Under the pieces are notes generated by a model, which had not been told where the DNA came from, did not search any database, and worked only from the letters and a program-made list of their open reading frames with translations. A program made the position numbers and the translations under genes. Source: Nonomuraea ceibae (GTDB lineage: Bacteria; Actinomycetota; Actinomycetes; Streptosporangiales; Streptosporangiaceae). Taken from it: a DNA stretch of 64,000 bases. This document shows positions 16,604-25,817 of the stretch, in pieces. Positions within the stretch are counted from its first letter, which is position 1. Every line of letters starts with the position of its first letter. The stretch spans positions 47,790 to 111,789 of the forward strand of contig NZ_JAHKRO010000017.1 in the NCBI RefSeq assembly GCF_019396325.1, given 5' to 3'.

Positions 16604-17318
16604 TCCCAGCCCCGCTCCTGGAACGGATCGTAGGCTCGCGCGATGCGCGGGCCTTGATCACATCCCAGGAGCGGGTCCGAGGGCGGCGGGGTTCAGGCGT
16701 CACTGACTGGCCGGGACAGGCCGGTCCAGGGCGTCAGCCTGCTCCGGCAGAGTGACGAACCCGCCCTGACGGTCGAACCGGCGCGCCTGCAAGGGCAACC
16801 AGCCCAGCCAGCGCGGTGGCGAACGGGCCGGTCTGATCGGCGGGCAACGTCTTCACAGGCGGCCTCGAATCGGGCGCGCCCCTTAACAGGGGCTCTCGGC
16901 CCTGTTCCTCGGCCCGGCGTGCTGTTTCGGTGTCCTCCATCAGCGCGTGCCTGCCGGGGCGAGATTGTCCGCGGCGTGGACCTGCTCGATCGTCACCCGT
17001 TCTCGATCCACAGGGTGCGCACCGTATCGTCGGCCGCCAGGTAGTGGCCCGGCAGGTCGGGCACAGGCGGGTCACCGTCGCCGACTCGTGGCGGTCACGC
17101 TCGCGCCCTTTTGCTACCGGGTAGCGCGGCACCGGTGCACCGTAGGGGGACTTGACGCGGCAGACCGCCGTCCTGGTCAGCAACTCAGCTCCCCTCGTGC
17201 AGGGCCTCGATCAGAGGTAACGCCACCATGCGCCTTCCAAGCCGTCGTTCAGCACGTCACAAACGCCTCCTCAAAGCAAGACGCCCAAAAGCTCCCGAAC
17301 AGGCCGCCGGAAACGGGA
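16604..17318. other. Gene-poor region with coding scraps
   Basis: Short natural-looking minus-strand pieces occur in different frames near 17100-16960 (VTRLCPTCRA, YLAADDTVRTLWIENG, TIEQVHAADNLAPAG). They do not join into one frame and probably come from a decayed small zinc-ribbon gene. Nothing intact is supported. Confidence 0.35.
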
Positions 17319-18122
17319 TCACGGGTACTGAGAGGGCATCTTCCACGGCGCGACAGCACTGGCGATGAGGTCGTAGGCGTCGTACGGCGGCGTGGGGAGA
17401 AAGGTGTCGTTTTCGGCTAGATGTGCGGCCAGCAAGCCGGGAACGGGGTGCCATCCGGTCGGGCTCAGGTGCCAGCGGGAGTAGCTGAAGCCTGAGTCGT
17501 CCCACCGCTGGCCGTCTGCGGCGGTGCGGGCTCCCTGACCTGGCAGCCTGTCGGCGATGCCGATGACATCGCCGACGTCCAGCGGGCGTAGCCCGGACCG
17601 CTGGTACCGGCGCAGATCGTCGTCGGCGCCAGGGTCGGCGGTGAAGGCGAAGCGGGTGAGCACATCGTCCAGATCTCCGCGCGTGTCCCTGCCGTTACGC
17701 AGTGGCCGGGCGGGCAGGGTGAAGGTGAAGACTGGGGCCATGGGATGGCCAGATTGCCAGCCCAGCTGCCGGTCGGGGTGCAGGTTGTGCCACAGCGTGA
17801 CGGGGACGCCGCCACTACCGGTGCCTTCCCGGCTGGCGTCTGCGTGCGGGGGGAGAGCCCCGCTTGCCCGTTTGCGGCGGCTACGCAGGAAACCGAGAAT
17901 GGCCATGGCTTTCGCGGCACTGCTCGTGGGCAGCGGCGGCAGGTTCTCGGGGAGATGGGACGCGGCGAGAACGCTGAGGCAAAGCAGCGCGGCGCCGAGG
18001 ATGAACACCCCCGTCAGGACGCGAGACCATGGGTGTTCCATGAGACGGGCGGCCATGAACAGCCGGCGCATGACCAGGGCGATCTCGAGCTTCGAGACGC
18101 CGAGTTCTTGTTCTTCGCTCAT
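17319..18122 (-). CDS. Single-TM membrane protein, unknown
   Basis: 267 aa; AAGGAGATG precedes the ATG. There is one strong hydrophobic segment at about 34-55 (VLTGVFILGAALLCLSVLAA) and possibly a weak second. The rest is a soluble domain with a WHNLHPDRQLGWQ motif and an aromatic C-terminus. I recognise no family. It lies in the element between the SSB and parB-like genes, with long flanking intergenic stretches. Confidence 0.65.
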   Translation of the reverse strand: MSEEQELGVSKLEIALVMRRLFMAARLMEHPWSRVLTGVFILGAALLCLSVLAASHLPENLPPLPTSSAAKAMAILGFLRSRRKRASGALPPHADASREGTGSGGVPVTLWHNLHPDRQLGWQSGHPMAPVFTFTLPARPLRNGRDTRGDLDDVLTRFAFTADPGADDDLRRYQRSGLRPLDVGDVIGIADRLPGQGARTAADGQRWDDSGFSYSRWHLSPTGWHPVPGLLAAHLAENDTFLPTPPYDAYDLIASAVAPWKMPSQYP

Positions 18123-18832
18123 GCAGGCACATCTCCTTCACAGGGCGGGGAGGGGGACGCTGGCCGCCCAAGGAGGGGCAGGCATGCGGAAGGGCTCACT
18201 GCAGGTGGGTCGTGCCCCAGCGTGTTTGTGGCTGCGGCGAGGTCGTCATCGAGCGGGTCTGCGTAAGGTCATGTCGCCACGCTGGTGCGGGGGACGGCGA
18301 CCAGGGACGGAGCTGGGTCGGCCGCGAAGCCCTGGTCGTGGGCACGACGGCGTTGCCTGGACGGGTAGAAGCGCTCAGCGGCCTGGTCGCGGAAGCGGGA
18401 TGGATGGGCTACCGACTGCGTGGTCCGTCCGCGGGCCGTATCCGTCGATCGCGGGAGGCGCCGGGCAACTGGCCGGGCACCTCCCGGCGATCTGGCCGGT
18501 GGCGTGATGGGCCGCTCGGCATAGGGGATGCCAGGTGACGAGCTGAAGTCCGAGGTGATGCGTTGCGACGTGCCGGGCGGATCGTGCCCCCGGCCCGGGC
18601 TGGTGTGGACTCGCGCCGGGGTGCCGTCGGGGAGGGGAGGGGAGGGCCTCGCGTGTGCGGTGGTTCATCGAGCGTCATCACGCTGCCTGCTGGGGCGCAG
18701 GCGGAGACGGGCGCGCACCGGACGCGCACTGGGCGCTGCTGAGCTGCTGGGGGACAGCAGGTTCGCACGTCATGGGCCGACGAGCTCCGCCACGCGAATC
18801 CGCCGGCCCTTCCCGGACCCCTCCCAGGAGGG
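18123..18832. other. Intergenic region, nothing convincing
   Basis: About 700 bases between the membrane-protein gene and ssb. All frames here have poor codon character and no good ribosome-binding site. I see no RNA gene or clear repeat. Confidence 0.4.
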
Positions 18833-19327
18833 CTAGAAGGGGGGCTCCTCCTCCGGGAAGTCTCCGTTGCCGGGCGCGGAGCCCTCCGCCGTGCTGGAGG
18901 CGCCAGGGCGCTGCGGGGACGCGGAGGTCCATACGTCGTCGCCCGGGCCGCTGCCCTGGCGGGAGGTGCGGGTGACCTTGGCGGTGGCGTTGCGCAGGGA
19001 CGGGCCTACCTCGTCGACCTCGACCTCGTAGACGGTGCGCTTCTCGCCTTCCTTGGTCTCGTAAGAGCGCTGCTTGAGCCGCCCCTGAACGATGACCCGC
19101 ATGCCGCGCTGGAGGCTTTCGGCGGCGTTCTCCGCCGCCTGCCGCCACACGTTGCAGGTCAGGAAGAGGCTTTCGCCGTCCTTCCACTCGTTGGTCTGAC
19201 GATCCATGAACCGCGGAGTGGACGCGATGCGGAATCGGGCCACCGCTTGCCCCGTCGGGGTGAAGCGCAGCTCCGGGTCGTCGACAAGGTTGCCGACGAT
19301 GGTGATGACGGTGTCGCCTGCTGCCAC
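18833..19327 (-). CDS. ssb: Single-stranded DNA-binding protein
   Basis: 164 aa from GTG 19327 with AAGGAGG upstream. It has the full OB-fold: [43 protein letters not shown] and [16 protein letters not shown], then a Gly/Ser/Pro linker and the acidic tip DFPEEEPPF that recruits partner proteins. It is an element-borne SSB, probably paralogous to the chromosomal copy, placed next to a dyad/iteron region as in plasmid replicons. Confidence 0.95.
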   Translation of the reverse strand: MAAGDTVITIVGNLVDDPELRFTPTGQAVARFRIASTPRFMDRQTNEWKDGESLFLTCNVWRQAAENAAESLQRGMRVIVQGRLKQRSYETKEGEKRTVYEVEVDEVGPSLRNATAKVTRTSRQGSGPGDDVWTSASPQRPGASSTAEGSAPGNGDFPEEEPPF

Positions 19328-19417
19328 GGGTGCCTCCTTGTTGTCGCGGCCCCGTCCTCACCTGGTGGTGGCTGGGGGCCGTTCCGGCGTGGCATGGTGG
19401 GACACTCCAAGCGAGTT

Positions 19418-19517
19418 GGCTGGTCAACCCCGGCTGCGGGATGTTTTGGGCGGGGTGGTCGAGGAACGAGTACCACCCCGCCCAAAAGATCTTGCGTTTA
19501 GCCGGGGTTGACCAGCC
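19418..19517. repeat. Nested perfect inverted repeats (100-nt cruciform-type dyad)
   Basis: The outer arms are GGCTGGTCAACCCCGGCT (19418-19435) and its perfect complement at 19500-19517. Inside, TTTTGGGCGGGGTGGT (19444-19459) is perfectly complemented at 19472-19487. Two perfect stems of 18 and 16 bp with a 12-base central loop are far beyond chance. Together with the adjacent iterons and ssb this looks like an origin (oriV or oriT) or a folded single-stranded recombination site. Confidence 0.8.
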
Positions 19518-19574
19518 GGCCGCGGGGTGTCTCATGCCCTCGTGCCGGGATGGTCGTTCCCAGCTAGAACCTCT

Positions 19575-19610
19575 TTGTTGTCCTGCTTGTTGTCCTGTTT
19601 GTTGTCCTGG
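19575..19610. repeat. Three tandem 12-bp direct repeats (iteron-like)
   Basis: TTGTTGTCCTGC, TTGTTGTCCTGT and TTGTTGTCCTGG lie head to tail, 58 bases from the nested dyad. Twelve-base spacing and identity over 11 of 12 positions fit iterons or a regulator array. A related TTGTTGTC occurs once more near 19338. Confidence 0.65.
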
Positions 19611-19652
19611 GGGTGGTGAGGCGCGTGCCTGCACCCTGACGTCGGTCGCAGG

Positions 19653-22600
19653 TCAGCGGCGCGGGGTGTTGGCCTGGCTGGTGTCGGCTCGGCGCCTGGC
19701 AGGGCCGGTGGGCGCGTTGGCGGGGTTCGGTGGGGCCTGGCGGGGCTGGCCGTTGCTGGTCGTGGAGCTGAGAGCGGCCGCGGCGGTGCGGGCGGAGGCT
19801 TGATGGTCGGCGATGAGTTTCCGCGCTCGGTCGAGGCGGGGGTTACCTGTCGTGGACAGAGGGCTGCGCATGGCCTCGATCTCACGCTTTCCGAGCGTGC
19901 GCTGCCACGTGGCGGCGTCGAGGTTCGGGTTGTTCCATAGCTCTGCGACCGCCGGGGACAGCGGTTGATAGGTCCGGGGGGTGTTCTTGGACGCGTGGTC
20001 TCTTCGTCCGGCCTGTTGATCGTGCAGCCGCTCGGCCAGCTGGGTGTCGCTGTCGGTCCGTTCTGCGGAGGCGAGTTTGGCGGCTACTTCGTCGAGGAAG
20101 CCCGCCACCGTGTCCTGCGGCACCCACAACGCTAGAGCTGGCTGATTGTTGCGGGCGATGCGCCAGTCCAGCCATTGCCGGTCGTCGTCGGGCGGCCAGG
20201 CTATGTCGCGAGGGTCTGTTCCCCTTCGGGTGGCTTGGTGGGCTATGTGGCTCGCGTCCGGAGCCGGGCGCATGGCCAGCCGCGGCTCGACGGCTGCACG
20301 GGTCAGGCTCGCGTCCATGGTGTCGAGTGGGACGGCGATGGGGCGCTGGCCTTCGATGTGGACCTGTACCTGGTCGGGGCGGTCGGCCCGGTGCGTCAGC
20401 GTCACCATCACCGAAGGCGCGTCGGGATGGCGCTCGGTGGTGTGTGGGCGCGGCCGGATGTGGTGCTCGGTGTCGACGAGGTGCTCGGCGGCGCCCCACA
20501 CGTCGCGCAAGGACATGCGCCGGTTGCCTTCCAGCCGGGACAGGTAGTCCTGGCTGCGTTTGCGTAGTTGTTGGGTGAGCCGGTCCTGTGCGTCGGGATC
20601 ATTGTGCGGCGCGATGTCGTACAGGGCGATGCCGGGGCGTGAGTCTGGGTCGAGGCTGCCGTCGATGGTCGTGGAGGCCGAGGGGCGCGTGGCCGGGGCC
20701 GGGCCGTGGCCGGGCTTGGCGAGGTCTGGGTGGAAGCGGCGGTGCAGGAGCTTGCCGTCGGCCAGCAGGGTGGGGTCGTTGACGCTCTGGGCCACCTGGT
20801 GGACGGCCTGCAGGAACGCCAACCGGCGGTCGGCGCTGATCGCGTCGTCCCTCACCATCGCAAACAGCGCCTCGGCTTGCCGTTTGAGGCCGTCATCGCC
20901 GCGCCGGTGGCCCAGCTGCCACACGTCCCGGGTGAACGTTCGCGCTGCGATGGGGAAGAACCGGTAGGGGTCGGTCTCAGGAAGCATCTGGCGCTGTACG
21001 GACACGACTTCGCCGTAGCCGGTGACCAGTTCGCCCCGTCGTATGCGCGCCACGGTGGCGTGGGTGACCCCGTACACGAGGTGGAAGGTGCCGTGCGGTG
21101 TGTCGATGGGCCGTGAGCGTAGTGCGGGCACGTGGACGGGAGAGTCGGCCGCTGGAGGGGTGGCCGGGGTCAGCGGGTGTTCGATGTCGCGGTCCAGGTC
21201 GGGCCCGTCGGCGGCGAGCGCGCGGATTTCCGCGGCGACGCGTTGGCGGAGCTCTGGCGGCAGGGCGTTGAGCCGGGCAGCGAAATCAACGCTGGGCGGG
21301 TAAAGATCGTAGCGGCGGCGAGCGTCCAGGGTGACGGGATCGGCTCCCGGGACATGCCGCGGGGCAGCGGGCTGTGCGGCGGCTGTTCGATCCTGCGGTG
21401 GGGGAGCAGGGGTGTTCCCGTTGACATGGGCGGCGGGTGGGCGGGTGGCGACTCTGACGACCTTTCGCCGGTGCTGGTTGGTCTCGATCAGGGCGAGCCG
21501 TTGCGCGAGGTGGCGGTGTTCGGGGTCCGGCTCGGTGCGGATGGCCGCGATGTGTATGGCGGCGTGGCGGGTGGGCGATTTCCGGCCGCCGACGGTCTTG
21601 TAGATGATCTCGCCTTGGGTGACCGGCGTGATGCGCTGCTGCAGTTGGTCGCGTAAAGGCTTGAAATGCTCACCGTGGAGTTTGACGATGTGGCTGTGGC
21701 GGGCTTCTTTGACGCCCGCAGCCTTCTCCGCCGCTTCGACGTGGTCGGCGACGCGTTCCCAGGTGCGGACGATGCGATGGAGACCTACCTGCTCCTCCAC
21801 CTTTGCGGCAATGGTCCCCGTGTCGGCGGTGAGCACGCCGGCCGGGAGAGCAGGCGCTATCTCCGCGGCTGCGGCGGCGATGCGTTCAGCGGCCTCGGGT
21901 GGCCGGTCGCGCACCGCGAGGTTGAATTCCAGATCGTCGGTCACGGCGAGGACTTCGATGGCAGGGCGACCGGGCGGCCGATCCAGCACCAGTGGCGACT
22001 CGTCTTTGTCGTAGGAGGCCTGAGTCGCCGCGTACGTGGTGGGCCAGCGCCGAAACACCAATGCATGCTCCAGGCCGATCGGGACCGCGTAGATCTGCCG
22101 ATCACTTCCAGGGACGGTCACTTTGGCCATCAAGCCCAAACCCGCAAGACGGTTCAGCCCGGTGCCGCCACCAGGAATCGTGGTGATGTCGTGCAGGACG
22201 TCCAGCGCCCCGGTCATCTCGTCAGCAGGCAGTCGCGAGAAGTCGGCCAGGACTCCCCGCACTGGTTCGATGGAGGTGTGCGCCCGGGCCAGACCGTGGG
22301 TGGGTGCGCTTCTGGCGATCATCTCCTGGTTGAGCTGGTGGCTGAAGGCCAGCCGTACCGTCTCTGCGGGAGAGGGAGTGCGGGTGGCGAAGGGAGCGGC
22401 CTGCCAGGTGCCATGAATGATGGGGCCGCCGCTTCCCTGCTGGCCGTAGACGAGCGAACGCAGGGCGAAGACCGCTTGCTCTTGGTCCGCAGGCGTGAGC
22501 TGGCGCAGGTCTGCGAGCGCGCCGTCTTCGAAGACGACGTCGAACTTGGGCCTGTCAGCTGGGACGGCGGCGGGCCGCACCCTGCTGGTTCGGTCGCCTA

Positions 22601-22745
22601 TGACAGATTCAGCCTGCCGGAACTGGCGGACGTCGTCGTCGACGTCTGTACGCCTCAGCCCGATCAGCGGCGCATTGGGAACTTCGTCTGCCCACGCCCG
22701 CTCGTTGCTGTTCGCCTTAGCGCTGACATTGCGTTCACCGGCCAT
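19653..22745 (-). CDS. Giant 1030-aa protein, possible multi-RelE-like toxin
   Basis: ATG 22745 lies 6 bases after the stop of a Phd-like antitoxin gene. No family is recognised over the full length. Three stretches resemble the RelE/ParE scaffold by pattern: about 67-137 (FDVVFEDGALADLRQLTPAD...VRLAFS), 155-235 (VRGVLADFSRLPADE...IYAVPI) and 478-570 (DFAARLNALPPELRQRVAAE...FHLVYGV). The rest is helical with a Pro-rich linker near 440-470 and a basic, disordered C-terminus. The pairing suggests a toxin-antitoxin or addiction role, or a large element protein with embedded toxin folds. The RelE assignment is inference. Confidence 0.75.
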   Translation of the reverse strand: MAGERNVSAKANSNERAWADEVPNAPLIGLRRTDVDDDVRQFRQAESVIGDRTSRVRPAAVPADRPKFDVVFEDGALADLRQLTPADQEQAVFALRSLVYGQQGSGGPIIHGTWQAAPFATRTPSPAETVRLAFSHQLNQEMIARSAPTHGLARAHTSIEPVRGVLADFSRLPADEMTGALDVLHDITTIPGGGTGLNRLAGLGLMAKVTVPGSDRQIYAVPIGLEHALVFRRWPTTYAATQASYDKDESPLVLDRPPGRPAIEVLAVTDDLEFNLAVRDRPPEAAERIAAAAAEIAPALPAGVLTADTGTIAAKVEEQVGLHRIVRTWERVADHVEAAEKAAGVKEARHSHIVKLHGEHFKPLRDQLQQRITPVTQGEIIYKTVGGRKSPTRHAAIHIAAIRTEPDPEHRHLAQRLALIETNQHRRKVVRVATRPPAAHVNGNTPAPPPQDRTAAAQPAAPRHVPGADPVTLDARRRYDLYPPSVDFAARLNALPPELRQRVAAEIRALAADGPDLDRDIEHPLTPATPPAADSPVHVPALRSRPIDTPHGTFHLVYGVTHATVARIRRGELVTGYGEVVSVQRQMLPETDPYRFFPIAARTFTRDVWQLGHRRGDDGLKRQAEALFAMVRDDAISADRRLAFLQAVHQVAQSVNDPTLLADGKLLHRRFHPDLAKPGHGPAPATRPSASTTIDGSLDPDSRPGIALYDIAPHNDPDAQDRLTQQLRKRSQDYLSRLEGNRRMSLRDVWGAAEHLVDTEHHIRPRPHTTERHPDAPSVMVTLTHRADRPDQVQVHIEGQRPIAVPLDTMDASLTRAAVEPRLAMRPAPDASHIAHQATRRGTDPRDIAWPPDDDRQWLDWRIARNNQPALALWVPQDTVAGFLDEVAAKLASAERTDSDTQLAERLHDQQAGRRDHASKNTPRTYQPLSPAVAELWNNPNLDAATWQRTLGKREIEAMRSPLSTTGNPRLDRARKLIADHQASARTAAAALSSTTSNGQPRQAPPNPANAPTGPARRRADTSQANTPRR

Positions 22746-22751
22746 GACGGC

Positions 22752-23048
22752 TCACGCCGGCGGGTTGGGAGTCGGGCGGGTCACCTCAGGTTCGGGCGCG
22801 TTGGGGGGTTGGGCTAGGAAGTCCTCCAGTTCGGCGGTGGTCAGGGGCCGCTGGGTGGTTGTGGCCTGCTGCAGGACGAGCTCGTTCAGCAGGCGAGCTT
22901 GTTCGGTGCTGATGAGCATCGCCCGTGCGCCGTCGCGGTTGATGACGCGTACGGGGGAGGCGAGAAACCCCGCAGCGGCGATTGTGTCAACGACGTCGCT
23001 GAGCGTGCCGTTCACCAGGATTGACTGTGTTTCTTCAAAATCGCCCAT
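22752..23048 (-). CDS. Phd/YefM-like antitoxin
   Basis: 98 aa. The core SPVRVINRDGARAMLISTEQARLLNELV matches the Phd/YefM antitoxin fold, whose N-terminal domain binds the operon promoter; the Pro-rich tail would be the toxin-binding part. It is directly upstream of the 1030-aa gene with 6-base spacing. Its own promoter sits immediately before the ATG, with no room for a ribosome-binding site, so the mRNA is likely leaderless. Typical antitoxins pair with toxins of 80-100 aa, which makes the partner size odd. Confidence 0.7.
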   Translation of the reverse strand: MGDFEETQSILVNGTLSDVVDTIAAAGFLASPVRVINRDGARAMLISTEQARLLNELVLQQATTTQRPLTTAELEDFLAQPPNAPEPEVTRPTPNPPA

Positions 23049-23084
23049 GTTCTGTTATAGCGTCGCGCCTGCACCATTCGTCAA
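23048..23084 (-). promoter_or_regulatory. Leaderless promoter of the antitoxin operon
   Basis: On the minus strand, TTGACG (23084-23079) and TATAAC (23059-23054) are separated by 19 bases, and the ATG begins at 23048. Transcription would start at or next to the ATG. The area is AT-rich for this window and has TCAACA repeated (23081, 23090), a possible autoregulatory operator. Confidence 0.55.
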
Positions 23085-23129
23085 CATTCTCAACAACTGT
23101 TTGTCATATTGCCTTGTTGAGTCCGGGCG

Positions 23130-24045
23130 GCTCACACCACCAGATCGCCGCCACCGACCCGACCGCCTACCACCTGCACACCGACGCCACACTTCCGGGC
23201 CAGCTGACCGACCACCTCACCGACCTGATCCACGCCATGGGCCAGACAGCCGACGAGCGGCGGGCGTCGCTGGCCCACACCTGACAGTCCCTGGGCGGTC
23301 TGCGGCGACCTCGCCGAGCACCCCGATGCTCCCCGCGCACCGCGATAGCGTGACCTCAACCCCAGCATCGAGCCGGGGGATCGAGCGCATCGTCACTGCG
23401 GGGAGCACGGCTATGGCCGCCGCCCTGTACCGGCTGCACCGGATCCCGACCCGTGTGGTGGAAGCCGTCGAACCCGTTCCGTGGGGGCCCGCCCACGCCC
23501 CTGGACACGACCAGGGCTTGGACCGACAAGCAGCCCAACCTCGGCGACGACCCCTCTCGTGCAGGAGGCATTCCACGCAGGAGCCGCGTGGCTGGCCTCC
23601 ACCGCCCCCGACCAGCTCCTGGTGAACCCGCTGCCGCCCGTCCTCGGCCTGGCGGGCGGGAACCGGGCGAACTATCTGTGGGCCGGCGAAGAGGGGTGCG
23701 TTCGGCTGATCGACTGGGAGGACTCAGGCGGCAGCGACCGCGCCTTCGAACTTGGCGAGCTCTGCGAGCACATCTCCCGCCACGACGGCGCCCTGGAGGC
23801 CCACCAACTGCGGCCCCATCTCGATCTGCCCCTGGGGAAGCCGATCGGGTGCGCGACTTTCGCCGCTTGATCGCACTGGGCTGGTCCCTCCAGGTCGGCC
23901 CCAACGGCCCGGCGGCAACCTCCTGCGTCCTGCCCACGTGCGGGGAATGGTACAGATGGCGGCTGGTCGGGCCATCCTCTCCGGCAGGCTCAGACCTGGC
24001 GGAGGTCACCGTTCCCCTCCTGTGTCACGTTCGCTCAGCAGCCGT
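23130..24045 (+). pseudogene. Phosphotransferase (APH-like) remnant
   Basis: Collinear pieces in different plus frames include PTAYHLHTDATLPGQL (about 23160), then AGAAWLAST, GLAGGNRANYLWAG and VRLIDWEDSGGSDRAFELGE (23575-23760), and RRLIALGWSLQVGPNG (about 23866-23910). The NRAN/LIDWED pair corresponds to the catalytic loop and metal-binding motif of aminoglycoside-phosphotransferase-like kinases. Several frame changes are needed, so it is not functional. Confidence 0.6.
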
Positions 24046-24323
24046 CAGGGCACGGCCGTCCAGTGCCAAGGACGAGGCCCGCGATCGCCGCGCAGACACG
24101 CCAGCCGTAGCACGATTTCGTCGTGGCGGGCCGGGTTCTCACCCGCGACCTGGGCGGCCATACAGGTCATCCGGAATTCGCGAATGTCTCGCAGCGTCTC
24201 GAACCCCGCCCAGGCGGTCACGTCGTGCCCGTACTCCCGCACGAACACCTCGCCGAACGGAAATGGTTCGAGAGTCAGACCGTTACCAGGAGCACCGAGC
24301 GGATGAATCAGGGTCTCCCTCAA
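24045..24323 (-). pseudogene. C-terminal fragment of an APH-like phosphotransferase
   Basis: 92 codons. EPFPFGEVFVREYGHDVTAW, TLRDIREFRMTCMAAQVAG and GPRPWHWTAV are typical of the C-terminus of actinobacterial phosphotransferase-family proteins. The N-terminal kinase part is absent, so it is a 5'-truncated remnant, opposite in strand to the other kinase remnant. Confidence 0.6.
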
Positions 24324-24446
24324 ACTGGGATCGCTTCACGACGAGACCTCGGTCTCGAGTGAGTCCTGGGCCGCGGTCCCTTGGGGGAGACCTTGGTGTG
24401 CCCTGGAGCCGCCCAGTGCATGGCAACAGAAGGTGATAACGCTTCG

Positions 24447-25793
24447 CTATATCAACGGCGGATTGTAGGGATTGAATCCATCGAGATGCGGGATGAGCTC
24501 GTAGGGATCTACGGCCCTGTCCTGTGGAAACCGCGGAGGCTCAGTGAGGGGGTCGACCGTGTCCGCATAGGACTTTATCCAGTCGATCCAGTCAGCCAGT
24601 GACTGACGATGGCCTTCGTCTGTGATCATGCACCGCGCGGAGGCCAGCTCGTCGGCGTACTGGCGTATAGTCCGTGCCCGCTGCCAGCCGTCCATTTCGG
24701 CAGCCAGCACCTGAAGGCGGTCTTGGGTGAGGACACGCTCCCGAGCGTGGGCCCTGGCAGTTTCCCATTCCCGGCGGAGCTGGTCCCGCTCCCGCTGCCG
24801 CTCCTCGGGGGAGCGGCCGCCGTCTATCATCGCCACTGCGTGGCAGATTTCCCTGGTGGCCTTCTCCATGTGGACGATGACCTGCCACAACTGCGACTCT
24901 AGCGTCACTCCGTCGCCGTCATACCAGTCGCAGCTTCCACGGCCGGGCCACTGCCAGAGCCGCAGACGCAGCTGTTGGGCAGGAGGAACATCGATGTCGT
25001 CAGGACTCTTCCGGGTGCTGCTGGACTGAGCTGCAAGACGCGTCGCCAGCTCTTGCCTCTGGAGCGCGACGGCCCAGCCCTCGTCACCGATGACGACCTC
25101 AAGGTGTCCGCCCTTGTAATCGCCGGGTCTCCGAACCTTGTAGCAGCAGCGAGTGGCCTCGTCCGCGATCGCCTGGAACAGCCGGAGGCCCCGCTGGCGG
25201 GCGGAGCCTTCGAGCGCGAAGGCCAGGTGGTCGTCACGTAGCTCGGCCACCACGGGATGTAGGTCCTGCAGATGCTGTGGGACATGTATGGGCCGCCGGT
25301 CCTTGGGGCGGGAGCGCATGTGCCGCTGGTGAGGTCCGCCTGTCTTGAGGCGAATTTCCAGGTCGCCTTGGTCACGTCCTTTGAAAGTGAGGTGGTAACC
25401 ATCGGGGATCAAACCGTCCCGACGGGCGGCCTGGGTGGCCCCCCACCACTGGCGGCGAGCCGCCTCGTCCGGGCCGCTGATCCGTAACATGCCGCCCGCG
25501 TCAATGAGCTGCCTGAGAAAGTCTTCGGGGTCGATGGCCGGTTCATCCTTATTCGGCTCGTTGGCGTGCGCCGCTGGAAGGTGATTCCCGTTTTCCAGGT
25601 AGAGCCGACCGGATTCAGTCAGGACGGCGCTCCAGAAGCCCTTCGTTCGGGTCAGTACCACGAGCTTCCGGTCCTGTAGAGCGTAGACGGTCTTCGTCAG
25701 GCGTGATTCCCGTGATGTCACGGGCTTCACGCCCAACGCGATGCGGACAAGGATCGATAGCTCACGTTCGTCAAGCGCGTTCGGAGGCTGCAT
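24447..25793 (-). CDS. Hypothetical protein with N-terminal winged-helix-like segment
   Basis: 448 aa from ATG 25793 (MQPPNALDERELSILVRIAL). Residues 5-75 look like a small winged helix (TSRESRLTKTVYALQDRKLV). The middle is alpha/beta with DRRPIHVPQHLQDLHPVVAE. The C-terminal third is a charged coiled coil (PEERQRERDQLRREWE). No family is recognised. It is intact and divergent from a truncated recombinase; it may be a transcription regulator or a DNA-transaction protein. Confidence 0.7.
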   Translation of the reverse strand: MQPPNALDERELSILVRIALGVKPVTSRESRLTKTVYALQDRKLVVLTRTKGFWSAVLTESGRLYLENGNHLPAAHANEPNKDEPAIDPEDFLRQLIDAGGMLRISGPDEAARRQWWGATQAARRDGLIPDGYHLTFKGRDQGDLEIRLKTGGPHQRHMRSRPKDRRPIHVPQHLQDLHPVVAELRDDHLAFALEGSARQRGLRLFQAIADEATRCCYKVRRPGDYKGGHLEVVIGDEGWAVALQRQELATRLAAQSSSTRKSPDDIDVPPAQQLRLRLWQWPGRGSCDWYDGDGVTLESQLWQVIVHMEKATREICHAVAMIDGGRSPEERQRERDQLRREWETARAHARERVLTQDRLQVLAAEMDGWQRARTIRQYADELASARCMITDEGHRQSLADWIDWIKSYADTVDPLTEPPRFPQDRAVDPYELIPHLDGFNPYNPPLI

Positions 25794-25817
25794 GCTGTCA
25801 CTGCACACCCTGGGACG

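Noticed and set aside
17257..18123. Several overlapping small frames around the membrane-protein gene
   Set aside because: Off-frame shadows; only the 267-aa frame has a good RBS and TM segment.
19532..19885. Minus-strand frame translating the iterons as QDNK repeats
   Set aside because: No ribosome-binding site and low-complexity composition; the repeats are better explained as DNA sites.
21666..22817. 383-codon plus-strand frame
   Set aside because: Antisense to the giant gene and the antitoxin, both better supported.
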